Below, in pieces: positions 1-11,415 of a DNA stretch of 64,000 nt (the first letter of the stretch is position 1; each line of letters opens with the position of its first letter). The notes below the pieces were generated by a model. The model worked only from the letters and a program-made list of their open reading frames with translations, did not search any database and was not told where the DNA came from. Both the position numbers and the translations under genes were made by a program. Source of the stretch: Microplitis mediator (lineage: Eukaryota; Arthropoda; Insecta; Hymenoptera; Braconidae); contig NC_079979.1 of NCBI RefSeq assembly GCF_029852145.1, forward strand, positions 5,432,501 through 5,496,500, written 5' to 3'.

Positions 1-1682
1 TTTTACGCTTATTATTGACAAAAAAAAAAAAAAATTAAATCATTTACTCGTAATATGTATAATAGATTTTTTTTACGAGGGTATATAATTATTTTTGTAA
101 ATAATTTTTCAACTTTGATAATAACTTTAGGTAAAATTAATAACAAGGCTTTTAAAGTTTTCTGTAGCCTAAGAATTTATAATACGCTAATATTTTTAAT
201 ACATGATTGATATTGTCAGAAACGAAACGTCTAATCCAAGTTTTTATTTACTTTGCTAGTGCAATAAGAATAGAATAGATTTTTCACGTTAACCGTAGCA
301 GCTTAAAATAGAGCAGGCCAATTTGAATTATGAGAAAATTAATAATTTTATTAAGATCAAATTTGATAGCACGTAATATTTTATTGTTGAAAGTAATAAT
401 TTTTTATTTTTTGAAAATAATATAGCAAGTAATAAATTACAGGAAGGTTTTTATATGTAAATTTTCCCATTAAATTTTGAGTTATTGACGTATATAATAT
501 GTAATATGCATCAGATATAGTGCAAAAATTAGTATCTTATGCTGTGACAAATTAAAATTCATACTGCAAATTTTTTCATCAAAAATTTTCGTAGCATCGT
601 TTTATTGCATTCCAACTGTAGTTTGTATAAATTTTTTAATCATGACAGAAAATTTTCGTAGTTTAGTAGTAGATAAAACAGATACAGCATTAACCAAAAA
701 CAGGATCCGAAAAATTTCTAGATGTTACTCATCCCGTGACGGTCTAGAATATCCAGTCGAAAATTAGATGTCTATTCATTTTCGTTAAGTTGCAGTAACT
801 TAAGCCTATGTAACTTCTGGCTGCACAACTAAATATCAACATCAATAATATTCATCAGACATAAAATCCAAGACAAATTTTAGAATATTTTGCACGTATT
901 TGGCGTTTATTTCAGGCAATTTTTGCAAATTTTATATCTTGTGTATATTCGTTTATTGATTTGTCAATTTTTTGATATGGACTTGTTGAATTGAAAACAA
1001 AAAGTTGAATAATTGCTACTTTTCTATTAGGCTCGGAATAAATTTTTTTTTTTTTTTCAATATAAAAAAAGTTATCCATTTGTTGTTACTTAATTAGTTT
1101 TAATTACTTGAACGTTTTTTTTAAAATAAAAATTTAAATTGATATCATAGTTTTTCTAATACAAAAAGACACTGTAGATGGCACTTTTCAATTCTTTCTC
1201 GCAGATACTCGTGAAACGTATAGTTTCAATATATAACATTTTGTAGACAGACGTTGATGGGCACTTCGGACAAAGTCATGTTGGATGCCTAAAGGTTCTT
1301 TGCACGTAGCAGTCAATCAGGATACACAGGATCGACAAAATGCGCAAAAAAGGAAATCAACGTCTTACGCCTAGGAAATGGTTCTCAAAAGAAGAGAATC
1401 ATTAGGCAAAAATGACAATAAAAATAACAAACTGCCTGCAAAGAAGGGGTAGCTCTGATCGGGGGAAGCGTAATGCACTCCCATACTGGATCAGAAGTGT
1501 AGAAACACACTAGGCAACTGCTACTCCGTTACTCGACCAAAAAGAAGATGCCAAGGTCGAGTAATCCTTTTGTTTTTCATATATTTGATGAGATATAATT
1601 TTTTAATTTAAAATTATGACTTTTTTTTTACGCTAATTATTGACAAAAAAAAAAAAATAATTAAATCATTTACTCGTAATAT
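1..1682. repeat. 1.62-kb satellite, unit 1 and start of unit 2
   Basis: First copy of a long tandem repeat. The anchor CGCTNATTATTGAC recurs at about 6 and 1631, giving a 1625-bp period; the same period (1618-1625) separates the anchors at 37514, 39139, 49634, 51252, 52876 and 54499. The unit is AT-rich, has no conserved long ORF, and carries three inverted repeats near its end (1369-1407, 1454-1495, 1529-1564). An LTR-like insertion interrupts the second unit at 1683. I do not recognise the family. Confidence 0.9.
1369..1564. other. Three-hairpin segment of the satellite
   Basis: Three inverted repeats in a row. (a) 1369-1407: GCCTA and a 10-bp arm AATGGTTCTC face GAGAATCATT and AGGC around AAAAGAA. 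(b) 1454-1460 TCTGATC pairs with 1489-1495 GATCAGA, with weaker inner pairing GGGGGAAG/CTCCC. (c) 1529-1538 TTACTCGACC pairs with 1555-1564 GGTCGAGTAA, ten perfect base pairs. A T-rich stretch follows. All eight satellite units that cover this segment keep the trio. Function unknown; a structured transcript or a recombination signal are both possible. Confidence 0.6.
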
Positions 1683-1831
1683 TGTTACATTCTGGCTTAT
1701 CTATTGATCTTACAGAATATCTTTAATTTGACCAGGTTGACGTCGTTAGGGTGTCAATAGACCCCAGGTGCGTCAGCTGTTGACCTCCTCTTATTTTAGG
1801 CAAAAAGTTCAATGACTTACCATGATGGAGA

Positions 1832-2413
1832 TTATGGGCCCCATAAGTCAGCCCAAATAATCCCTTTCTTGCGTAACTTCTTCGCCTCCGCTGGTGCGTA
1901 CGCGTCTCGGCCAGTGGCCTTGAAGTAGGCCTCGGAGTAATACCCGTAACGAGGGTCGTGAAAAGGGATGCTCCCACTGGGTGGATGGACAGATGGAACG
2001 TCCACTGGATCCAACTGCCAACCCTCACTGATACCAGTCCAGAAGACTGGGTTCGCCCGTGAATCCTCCTCTGCACAGGAAGAGCTTTGAAGGCTTGGTT
2101 CCTCCGTAAGGACGAGCGACTCCAGCTGTTGGACCACACCACAAGAGCTCGACAACTCAACGACACAAGAGCTCGATGGCTCAACGACACAAGAGCTCGA
2201 CGGCTCAACAACACAAGAGCTCGACAACTCCCGAACCTCACTTGACGCGATACCCGACTTTGGAATAACCAATGTCACCGGATCGAGAAGAACTTCCTCG
2301 GCAACAATTTCTAGGCGGCGGCGTTGGTGAACTGAACGACCGAGATCCTCATGGATCGTACGAAGAACCCGACGTAATTGGGCCTTTTTACCTGCCCTTT
2401 TGCTTCTCGGCAT
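1832..2413 (-). CDS. Antisense ORF inside the 1346-bp insertion, unknown product
   Basis: An uninterrupted 193-codon frame on the minus strand from ATG at 2413 to TAA at 1832. The N-terminus is strongly basic (starts MPRSKRAGKKAQLRR), the middle repeats a short Ser/Cys-rich peptide three to four times because of a 24-bp DNA repeat, and the C-terminal third is rich in Pro, Asp and aromatic residues. I recognise no domain. Composition looks more coding-like than random AT-rich sequence, but there is no independent evidence of expression. It could be a fragment of an element-encoded protein or a chance frame. Confidence 0.3.
   Translation of the reverse strand: MPRSKRAGKKAQLRRVLRTIHEDLGRSVHQRRRLEIVAEEVLLDPVTLVIPKSGIASSEVRELSSSCVVEPSSSCVVEPSSSCVVELSSSCGVVQQLESLVLTEEPSLQSSSCAEEDSRANPVFWTGISEGWQLDPVDVPSVHPPSGSIPFHDPRYGYYSEAYFKATGRDAYAPAEAKKLRKKGIIWADLWGP
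2140..2235. repeat. 24-bp tandem repeat, about 4 copies
   Basis: The motif CACAAGAGCTCGAC recurs at 2140, 2164, 2188 and 2212, with small changes between copies. It lies inside the 1346-bp insertion and produces the repeated Ser/Cys-rich peptide of the antisense ORF. Confidence 0.9.
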
Positions 2414-2440
2414 GAATTTTGGAAGTCAGGAAAGAAGTGC

Positions 2441-2545
2441 TTGGGCTGCCAGTGTCGGCGCCCAAAGCAGGTGAGAATATTGGGCTGCCAGTGTCGGCGC
2501 CCAATGCAGGTGAGAATATTGGGCTGCCAGTGGCGGCGCCCAAAG
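2441..2545. repeat. 39-bp tandem repeat, 3 copies, each palindromic
   Basis: TTGGGCTGCCAGTGTCGGCG begins at 2441, 2480 and 2519. Each copy can fold on itself because TTGGGC pairs with GCCCAA at its far side. Unlike its surroundings the repeat is GC-rich. Confidence 0.9.
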
Positions 2546-2843
2546 TTAAAAAGGAAAATGTATTTTGAAAAAAATACGGATAGATATATATATATTTTGC
2601 CTTAAAGTCCGAGTGACAGGATCAAGCCAGCGGATTTGTATAGAGTTCTTAGCTCTATTAGATCTTGTGATCGACTGACTTGATTCTGTCGCTCCTTGGT
2701 ATAATACATTATCAAAACTGTTAACGTTGCATCTCAGGTTTCCTATGAGAGAATCGTCGTGGCCCGGGTCTCATGCATCGTCATCTGTTTAGACTATCCG
2801 CGAGCCACGGCGACTCTCTTATCGCAAGAGATTTCCGTTACAT

Positions 2844-2957
2844 TGTTGGCGGTGAATAAAAATAATATCGCCAACAAAGTAACGATTTATTAATTTATTA
2901 ATTAATTATGATTATAAGAAGTGTCGAACCGTTTATTCGCCCACTGTGGCGAATAAA
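2844..2957. other. Two perfect inverted repeats near the end of the insertion
   Basis: TGTTGGCG (2844-2851) faces CGCCAACA (2869-2876), 8 bp with a 17-nt loop. TTTATTCGCC (2932-2941) faces GGCGAATAAA (2948-2957), 10 bp with a 6-nt loop. AATAAA-like sequences lie in both, so they could mark a 3'-end processing region if this is an LTR. Confidence 0.6.
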
Positions 2958-3028
2958 TAATTCGAGACTTCAAAAAAAAAAATTTCTAAAAATTTTTATT
3001 TAAATTTAATTAGAGCCAGAACGTAACA

Positions 3029-4600
3029 ATATGTATAATAGATTTTTTTTACGAGGGTATATAATTATTTTTGTAAATACTTTTTCAACTTTGATAATAA
3101 CTTTAGGTAAAATTGATAACAAGGCTTTTAAAGTTTTCTGTAGCCTAAGAATTTATAATACGCTAATATTTTTAATACATGATTGATATTGTCAGAAACG
3201 AAACGTCTAATCCAAGTTTTCATACAGTTTGCTAGTGCAATAAGAATAGTATAGATTTTTCACGTTAACCGTAGCAGCTTAAAATAGAGCAGGCCAATTT
3301 GAATTATGAGAAAATTAATAATTTTATTAAGATCAAATTTGATAGCACGTAATATTTTATTGTTGAAAGTAATAACTTTTTATTTTTTGAAAATAATATA
3401 GCAAGTAATAAATTACAGGAAGGTTTTTATATATAAATTTTTCCATTAAATTTTGAGTTATTGACGTATATAATATGTAATATGCATCAGATATAGTGCA
3501 AAAATTAGTATCTTATGCTGTGACAAATTAAATTTCATACTGCAAATTTTTTTATCAAAAATTTTCGTAGCATCGTTTTATTGCATTCCAACTGTAGTTT
3601 GTTTGAATTTTTTAATCATGACAGAAAATTTTCGTAGTTTAGTAGTAGATAAAACAGATACAGCATTAACCAAAAACAGGATCCGAAAAATTTCTAGATG
3701 TTACTAATCCCGTGATGGTCTAGAATATCCAGTCGAAAATTAGATGTCAATTCATTTTCGTTAAGTTGCAGTAACTTAAGCCTATGTAACTTCTGGCTGC
3801 ACAACTAAATATCAACATCAAAAATATTCATCAGACATAAAATCCAAGACAAATTTTAGAATATTTTGCACGTATTTGGCGTTTACTTCAGGCAATTTTT
3901 GCAAATTTTATATCTTGTGTATATTCGTTTATTGATTTGTCAATTTTTTGTTATGGACTTGTTGAATTGAAAACAAAAAGTTGAATAATTGCTACTTTTC
4001 TATTAGGCTCGGAATAAATTTTTTTTTTTCTCAATATAAAAAAAGTTATCCATTTGTTGTTACTTAAATAGTTTTAATTACTTGAACGTTTGTTTTAAAA
4101 TAAAAATTTAAATTGATATCATAGTTTTTCTAATACAAAAAGACACTGTAGATGGCACTTTTCAATTCTTTCTCGCAGATACTCGTGAAACGTATAGTTT
4201 CAATATATAACATTTTGTAGACAGACGTTGATGGGCACTTCGGACAAAGTCATGTTGGATGCCTAAAGGTTCTTTGCACGTAGCAGTCAATCAGGATACA
4301 CAGGATCGACAAAATGCGCAAAAAAGGAAATCAACGTCTTACGCCTAGGAAATGGTTCTCAAAAGAAGAGAATCATTAGGCAAAAAATGACAATAAAAAT
4401 AACAAACTGCCTGCAAAGAAGGGGTAGCTCTGATCGGGGGAAGCGTAATGCACTCTCATACTGGATCAGAAGTGTAGAAATACACTAGGCAACTGCTACT
4501 CCGTTACTCGACCAAAAGGAAGATGCCAAGGTCGAGTAATCCTTTTGTTTTTCATATATTTGATGAGATATAATTTTTTAATTTAAAATTATGACTTTTT
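3029..4600. repeat. 1.62-kb satellite, rest of unit 2
   Basis: Continues the unit broken at 1682; the net unit length without the insertion is about 1630 bp. The tract ends abruptly at 4600, where an AACTTCCCGC-type element begins. Confidence 0.9.
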
Positions 4601-5336
4601 AACTTCCCGCTAAGAAAATTGTAAATTTTCAAAAATTCCGGAAGTTGTTGGTTTCGGTCCGATTTACGAAAAACGAATTTCCATCAGATGTCGACGTTTT
4701 GAGGTCCTAGGAAGCTATCCTGACTAATTTCACGATGATGTCCGAGTGTATGTATGTGTGTAAATATTCATAACTCTTGAACGGATGAACCGATTTTGTT
4801 CGTTGAGGTGTTATTCGACGCGGCTTGTTAATGTCTTGAAGCCGTTGAAATTTGAACTTAATCGGTAGGGTGCGTTCAGAAATATTTCAAAAATAAAATT
4901 TTTTCGAAAATGTTTTATTTGGATAACTTTTAATTTGCTCGATGGATTGATTCCAAAATCCAATCAGCTCTAAAACTCTATAAGCCGCGTCGAATGCCAC
5001 CTCAACCATCAAAATCGGTTTATTTGTTCAAGAGAAACCGTTGACGAAAGAATTCAAAAAAAATTTTTTCCTTGGTTTGTTTGAAATTTCTCAAAAACGG
5101 CTAAATAAATCAATTTCAAAATTTGATCAGCTTCAGAACTTGATAAAACGCGTCGATTGCCACTTCAACCATCAAAATCGGTTTTTCGTTCGCGAGATAT
5201 CGTGGGAGAAGGAAATGCTAAAAAATGGTTTTTTACAAAACAATGGCATACAAAAGTATTTGCGAGCTCGAAGAGCTCGAAAATGTATTCACAATAATGT
5301 TTTCGAGCTCAACGAGCTCGAAAACAGCGGGAAGTT
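4601..5336. mobile_element. MITE, AACTTCCCGCT family
   Basis: Inverted termini AACTTCCCGCT (4601) and AGCGGGAAGTT (to 5336). The interior has two related segments, each with a CCATCAAAATCGG motif, and a self-complementary stretch of GAGCTCGAA units near 5263-5322. No long credible coding region. Fragments of the same family recur at about 7914-7988, 13407-13538 and 31413-31549 (reverse), so it is interspersed. The segment at 4744-4762 (GAGTGTATGTATGTGTGT) appears to be the seed of the large CA tract at 31111. Confidence 0.75.
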
Positions 5337-6236
5337 TTGGGGCTGGCCCGCAGGGTCAACTGACAGACCGATTTTTTTTTTCGATCTCACATGAAAATTT
5401 GTTGGTTTACGATGTTTTAAGAAGCCTCTCCAAAAATCATCTCAATAAAAAATTTCCAAGAGGTCGCTCACGAATTTTGAAAATATCAAAAATAATCGAA
5501 ATTCGGATTTTTATTTACAAATTTTTTTCTTTCTCGTGGCAGCAATAGTTTGTATTTGTAAAATCATGACTATCCTGAAAATTTCAGCCCAAAATTTGAA
5601 TATTTAAACGGCGCTCAAGAATTTTTAATGTTTCCGAGTGCTGTCTTTTGGACGTTTTTGAGCGACCCTTAAATATTAATAATAAAGCTTCTCGATTTTT
5701 TCACCATCAATTTGCTTGACAATGAATGAAAATATAACCCGGGAAATATAAATAATAAGATTTTCACATACTTTTTTATTTTTTAATTCAATTTGTAGGT
5801 TTTTTCGCTTATTCAAAACTTACAAAATTTTATCGTTTAAGACTGTCCTGTATATTTTTGGTTATGCAAAAGTTATATTTAAGTGAAATAACAATAATTG
5901 AGTTATAAAAAAATATAAAAACTAATTCAAACTATTAGTTACATATTATCAGTTAATATTTAAAATTCTTGAGCGCCGTTTAAATATTCAAATTTTGGGC
6001 TGAAATTTTCAGCATAGTCATGATTTTACAAATACAAACTATTGCTGCCACGAGAAAGAAAAAAATTTGTAAATAAAAATCCGAATTTCGATAATTTTTG
6101 ATATTTTCAAAATTCGTGAGCGACCTCTTGGAAATTTTTTATTGAGCTGATTTTCGGAGAGGCTTCTTAAAACATCTTAAATCAACAAATTTTCAGGTGA
6201 GATCGAAAAAAAAAAATAGTCGGTTTTTTTGCGCCA
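5337..6236. mobile_element. Foldback (palindromic) element
   Basis: Arms of about 245 bp, roughly 5372-5616 and 5962-6206, are reverse complements of each other, including a run around CGTGGCAGCAATAG and the segment AGGTCGCTCACGAATTTTG. The right end reads GCGCCACCCTAA; the left end seems truncated against the preceding MITE. No coding capacity. Confidence 0.7.
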
Positions 6237-7290
6237 CCCTAATATGTATAGAAATTTATCGACAATATGTTCGAAATGAATTAATGATTTTGGATAAATT
6301 ATTTCAGTAAAAAATAAAATTGAAGATTTCATCAAAATGTGACTTTGCCTGTAGAAAAATTAAGAATTTAAAGTCATACTCATTATCTGAACGAAAATTT
6401 AAGTGAATTGAAGAGGAACAATTAAGGGAACCCAATCGTTCTACAAAAACTTATATATTTCCAATTTATGATGAAAAACATTGAATATTTTTGCTCTCCA
6501 TTAAAACTCATAAATTTGATATTCACGCACTCATTATTGTTATTTTACCTGATTTTCCAGAATACACTAAGATAAAAAATAACTGTTGTGAAAACAATAT
6601 TTTTTAGAGCAATAGATTGATATAAATTATTGCATCATTATCTCCATATCTAACGCGGAGATTAATTTTTTGACAGAAAAAAATCAAAATTTATTTACAC
6701 TAATGCAAAAAAAGGCTCAGTGTATTAATAATAAACATAGTAGATATATTTACCAAGAGTAATTTAACACTGTTAATAACACGGCACAAGCAACTATTGT
6801 CATAGTATATATTTTCCTTGAAAGCCATCATCTATCTAACATAATCTTTCAGATACTCTCTCTTATCATTCTTTTTGTCTTTTCTTCGTCAGTTGGCTTG
6901 CGTACGACCATCAATAGAGTTATTAGCGCGAAAGCTATTTGAGGTAAGATATCAAGAAAATAGGGTGATGCATCTTCCTAACCGACAGAAAAGAATCCGG
7001 CCATCCATTCTCTTCTTCACTAGAAACCGAACCACCCTTTTGTCGTCATTTTCACCCATACCTTTTCACTTTTCTCAGTGACTTCCTATCCGATATAACC
7101 TAATATGATGAAGTCCACATAGATTCCCACTCCCATTCCAAAAATCGTTTGTCCTGACAGAAATGGGGCATTTGAAATTAAAATTTCCCCTGTATTTTAA
7201 ACAGGAAAAAATGTTTTTTTTAATTTTATTGATGATATTATTCAAACTAACAAACTGATGGCGATAAAATGGGTAGCAACCATCAAAGAC
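6237..7290. other. No recognised feature
   Basis: AT-rich sequence. The only moderately long frame (68 codons, 6875-7081) shows no domain and no sign of splicing. I see nothing to annotate. Confidence 0.5.
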
Positions 7291-7551
7291 TACACGGTAA
7301 GAAATATTTTGCGGAAATCACTATGCCAGTATGGGCTCGAACGCCATACTGTATGGCATCGAAGGTTTTTATAGGTTATAAAATTGTATGCATAGATGAT
7401 TCAACCATTGCGGGAATAGTGACATTGGCGATAGTTGTCGCGGACGCCGCAATGTCTTTATGGCCGTCAGGCCCATACTGCATTGCCGTATCCACATTGC
7501 TTCTAGCCGATAAACCTAGTCTAACGACATCTATATAGTTTTGGTGGTAAT

Positions 7552-8163
7552 TAGGGATGTGCGAATATCATTCGAATCGAATAGTAACATTCGATTCGAA
7601 GTTCGAATCGAATATTCGACTAATTCGAATAGTTCAAATAATCGTCTTGTGCTCTTAAAGTAATCGATTTCGATGTAAAAGTTGTCTTGTTCGGGTGTAT
7701 TTGATTCAATTTGAATATTTTTTTCATAGAACTCATTACTCAAATAATAAAATTTTAATTGTTAAAAAAAGTGTCATCTGGTCATATCTGGAACGAAAAG
7801 GTAAATTTCGTATGTTGATTCGAAAATTCTATATAAATTAAATAAAACATGCTACACGGCAAAATTTTTTAAAATTTTCCATGTCAGACAGCCTGCAAGA
7901 TCTCTTCGAAATTAGATTTTCGAAAATCGGACCGAAACCAGTAACTTTCCAAATTTTAGAAAATTTACAATTTTTTTAGCGAGAAGTTAAAAATGTTAAT
8001 AATTACGACGAATACAAATTCTTTTTTAATTTAATAATTAGTTTATTATTTGGTTTGAATTCAGACTATTCAAAAAATTCGAACTATTCGAATAGTTTGA
8101 ATCAAATAATTCGATTCGATTCGAGACGAATAATTCGTAAATTCGAATATTCGCACACCCCTA
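7552..8163. mobile_element. hAT-type MITE with 8-bp target duplication
   Basis: Termini TAGGGATGTGCGAATAT and, reverse-complemented from the right end, TAGGGGTGTGCGAATAT. It is flanked on both sides by the identical octamer GTGGTAAT (7544-7551 and 8164-8171). An 8-bp duplication with TAGGG ends is the hAT signature. The ends are built from repeated ATTCGAAT palindromes. It sits inside the TA-target MITE and itself contains a fragment of the AACTTCCCGC family. Confidence 0.88.
7914..7988 (-). mobile_element. Fragment of AACTTCCCGC-family MITE
   Basis: Ends in GCGAGAAGTT and matches, in reverse, the first 75 or so bases of the element at 4601, including the TTTCGGTCCGATTT region. It is the innermost layer of a three-deep nest. 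Confidence 0.65.
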
Positions 8164-8456
8164 GTGGTAATACGATAGTATACATTGATTGACACGCCAT
8201 AAATTATGGCGGGAAAAACTAGTAGCATTGTACCCTCGGAATTGTAGTATGGGTCTCAGGGCCATGCTGTTTCGCCGTGCCTGCTATGCATACGTGTGAG
8301 CAAAACAATGGGTCCAGTACTATACAGTATAGTAAATAACGCCATACTTCTGGAACTCGTTACAATACTGTCTTGGAATGTTTCACATACTATTTTAGTA
8401 TCTGTCTTGAGACCATACCAGTATGGTGTTGAACACCATGCATTTCTTACCGTGTA

Positions 8457-9655
8457 TGATGACACAAGACCGGTATAAGCTTTGGAACATGATAAAATAC
8501 ACTACTATTATTCCGAAGAAGTCGGAAAATAATCAACGAACCGTTGCAACATTTGAAAATTTGATACCTATTTGTTTCACTGTCAAAGTATCCAATATTT
8601 CACTTGACAAAATTTTTTAAATTTAATTTCTTTTCTTTTACTATTATTCTTATTATTTTTGTTCAGTTATTAATAATGAGCGCCTATTATTCATCAAAAT
8701 AACTCAGTATTAAAAAAAGGTTCAATATGCAGCTTATGCCACGATGAGTTGTAGTTACCAGGCACGTTTAACTTGCAATTACTTCAGAACGCTCAGTAGT
8801 AGATTATATTCTTGGTCTGCCATACTAATACTCATAATTACTTTTTAAGCGATGTAACTTTTTGGTGTTTTACATTTAAAGCGCATGTACTTTCACTTAA
8901 TTTAGTTTTGAAGAGTATTTTATAAAATTATCAAGTTGTGTATATTTTCGCTGACCTTTTTAGTTTCACCACCGCGCATGTATTGTATAGTAAAGAGTCA
9001 GAATGCTATTACATGGAATCTCTCATTATTTTGTAATAATTTTTGTTAAAAGAAGTTTTTTCTTTTTTATAATTAAATTGTTTTCATTACATTTCGGCAT
9101 GTGATCCTACGATTCGTACTGAAATTGCGCTCGCCGGATAACGACTATCTGAGTGTCCTACTATGCACTATATTTTATTCAACAATTGCCTAATTTACGC
9201 GATTAACGACAATCTGCGAAATGAAGTCTGTGACTGTATAGCGACACAGTGTACCCCTAAAGTTACAACAAACCATCAACTGTAAAATTCAGAATTCATA
9301 TTTAATTGAATTAAAATTCACTCGGATGTTTTAATTATTAATTTAAATATTCATTAACAAAAAAAATACAACAACCACGCGGTCCAGCACTTTACATATG
9401 ATGTATTGAAGTAACCTTATTTAGTATACTATCCCTTCAACATACATTTCGACAAAGACTTCAAGTCGCTCAACGAGTTCTTCTGATGTTTAATAGATGG
9501 AGCTCCGTTGAAAATCTCGAGTCGCGTTGTGAAATTTCATTATGGCATTCACTTTTCGTAACTCCGGTGGAAAACAAGGAAATCTACTTCGACTTTACGC
9601 AACTTCTTTGCACCGGTCGATAATCAGCTGTTTAGGGTTCGCAACGCAGACGTTA
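8457..9655. other. No recognised feature
   Basis: Apparently unique AT-rich sequence without a convincing ORF, RNA gene or repeat boundary. Confidence 0.5.
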
Positions 9656-9659
9656 TAAA

Positions 9660-10044
9660 GTGCGCAAATTAGGCCTGCGTTGAAAAAAACAGTTTTTTAA
9701 TTTTTTTTTTTTGAACAGCCGCCATTTTGTCAAAAATCAAAATTTTGACTAGACCTTCGATCATTACCTGTATTTATTTATTACGAAACTAAATATTTTT
9801 GGTTTTTGGTTTTCAGATAATTTGGACCAGAGATATCTTGCTCACCGCCAAGCACCTTTTTTAGAGGTCTCTCCGCAGATCATTTACAGGAGCTAGGGGA
9901 TCCAATATTTTTTAAAATAAACCGCTGATTGTTAAAGTACATTAAATTCTGTTTAAGTACATTTTTTCCATTAATGTATAAAATAAAATGCCTCTTTGAA
10001 AAAATTCACAAAAAAAAAACGCGTTTTTTCTGCCTCGCAAGTGG
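9660..10044 (+). mobile_element. Degenerate 3' end of a Kolobok-like transposon
   Basis: Ends in CATAACCCC followed by TTAA at 10045-10048, the same arrangement as the right end of the transposon at 20096-21893. Inside it, the order of landmarks also matches: a CCGCCATTTTG/GCCTCCATTTTG segment, a TTCGATCA segment, then a TTTTCAGAT...CTCACCGCC segment resembling TTTTAGAT...GATCACCGC. The left end is missing. Assignment rests on these partial similarities. Confidence 0.5.
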
Positions 10045-10048
10045 ACAT

Positions 10049-10525
10049 AACCCCTTAACAGTCTTTGTCATAAAAGAAAAGTCATTATCATTTTTCGACT
10101 GAAGCTTTCAAATTTGAATAAAGTTCAACTAAAAAATTCAAAATAATGCTCAATTACATTTACAAAAGTAATTTACAATTTGTTTAAATATTTTGAAAAA
10201 CAAACTTTTTTATACAATTGTCCCCCCTACCCCGTTTTGCCCTTTCTCCCCTAAATTTTAATCCGATAATCGAGCGTTACCCCCACCAACATTTCATACA
10301 AAACGTTTGTCAAGCTTTCGTTAATTAAACTGATCAAATATTAATATATCGGAAAATATGACAATAACAGAAAGGCCAATTAATTTAATATATAAATTAG
10401 CTCAGTTACTTGAAACTCACAAATATTAATAAAGCTTGTATTATTATTTTAAAAATAAATATTTATTGACTACAATAAAAATAGATATCATATCTTGTAT
10501 ATAAATTAATCACTTCTTATTAAAT
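10049..10525. other. No recognised feature
   Basis: AT-rich, no convincing ORF or repeat boundary seen. Confidence 0.45.
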
Positions 10526-11415
10526 TCCCACATAGAAAAGCTATATATTATTAAAAATATATATAGTGAATATGTACTAAATACATGGCGGCAAAAATAT
10601 ATATATTTATGAACATATGTTTTTTACATATATTGGATTATATATTTTTAATAATATATTTCTTTTCATATAATGTTTTATATTTCTCTATATATATTAT
10701 CTCATATAATGCTCAATATATTTTTGTCATATATTGATGGTATATATGTAATTTATAATGTATAATATAATAAAATTTATATATATTTTGACTCATATAA
10801 TTAGTGATATATTGTCTGTATATAATTGATCATACATAGAAGAACTTATATGTTTAAATTTATGGCTTGCGGTATATTGACGTTATATTCTTCCGATATA
10901 TTAAAAATTATATTTTTCTCGATATATTGAAAATTATCGTCTTTATATACTGATATTTTTTGAGAAGCTGCCCGATAGCATAGAAATGAAAATTACAAAC
11001 TAAAATGCATGGTTTTTATTATGTAACATATCATAGTACGAAAAATATGTATAGTACCATATATTTTGCAATATATTAGACGTTATATATTGCAAAATAT
11101 ATGGAGTACCATATATTTTTCAATATACTGGAAAACTTATATAAAAAATATACATCACACTGTATATTAATAACTATACTACTTTTATTACAATATATCA
11201 ATATATAATAAAATATATCAAGATGTATATATTAAACATACATGAAAAAAGTTGTATTGATAAATATATAATTAATCTATTGTAGCAATATATTTTTTTT
11301 CAATATATTATCATATATTAATACGGCAAAGATATAAATATTATTTCATATATTGTGCAATATATCACATTATAATATTCATATATTTTGAAGTAGATTT
11401 CTTCACATATAAATT
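10526..11415. repeat. TATAT-rich low-complexity block
   Basis: Dense, imperfect repeats of ATATATTTT and ATAATATAT in both orientations, with CACATA near both ends (CCCACATAGAAAAGC at 10527 and TTCACATATAAA at 11402). It may be a decayed palindromic MITE, but I cannot define its ends. Confidence 0.5.

Larger units (their letters stand above)
1683..3028. mobile_element. 1346-bp TG..CA insertion, solo-LTR-like
   Basis: A foreign block splits a satellite unit exactly: flanks read CGTAATAT before and ATATGTATAAT after, so ATAT is duplicated. The ends are TGTTACATTCTGGCT and AGCCAGAACGTAACA, a 15-bp imperfect inverted repeat with TG..CA termini. A 4-bp ATAT duplication and TG..CA ends fit a solo LTR of a Ty3/gypsy element, as does its length, close to the LTR at 54575. 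The long terminal inverted repeat would also fit a non-autonomous DNA transposon. No gag or pol remains. It holds a 193-codon antisense ORF, two short tandem repeats and two strong hairpins. Confidence 0.7.
7293..8454. mobile_element. TA-target MITE, CACGGTAAGAAAT termini
   Basis: Inverted termini CACGGTAAGAAAT (7293-7305) and ATTTCTTACCGTG (8442-8454), each flanked by TA (7291-7292 and 8455-8456). The interior contains many short copies of GTATGG/CCATAC in both orientations. TA duplication and these ends suggest a Tc1/mariner-like non-autonomous element. A hAT-type MITE is nested at 7552-8163. Confidence 0.75.

Noticed and set aside
1..4600. Hammerhead ribozyme in the satellite
   Set aside because: Searched by eye for CUGANGA plus GAAA cores on both strands; ATTTGATGAG near 1584 lacks the rest of the core.
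6875..7081. 68-codon ORF as a gene
   Set aside because: No domain, no splice context and unremarkable composition.
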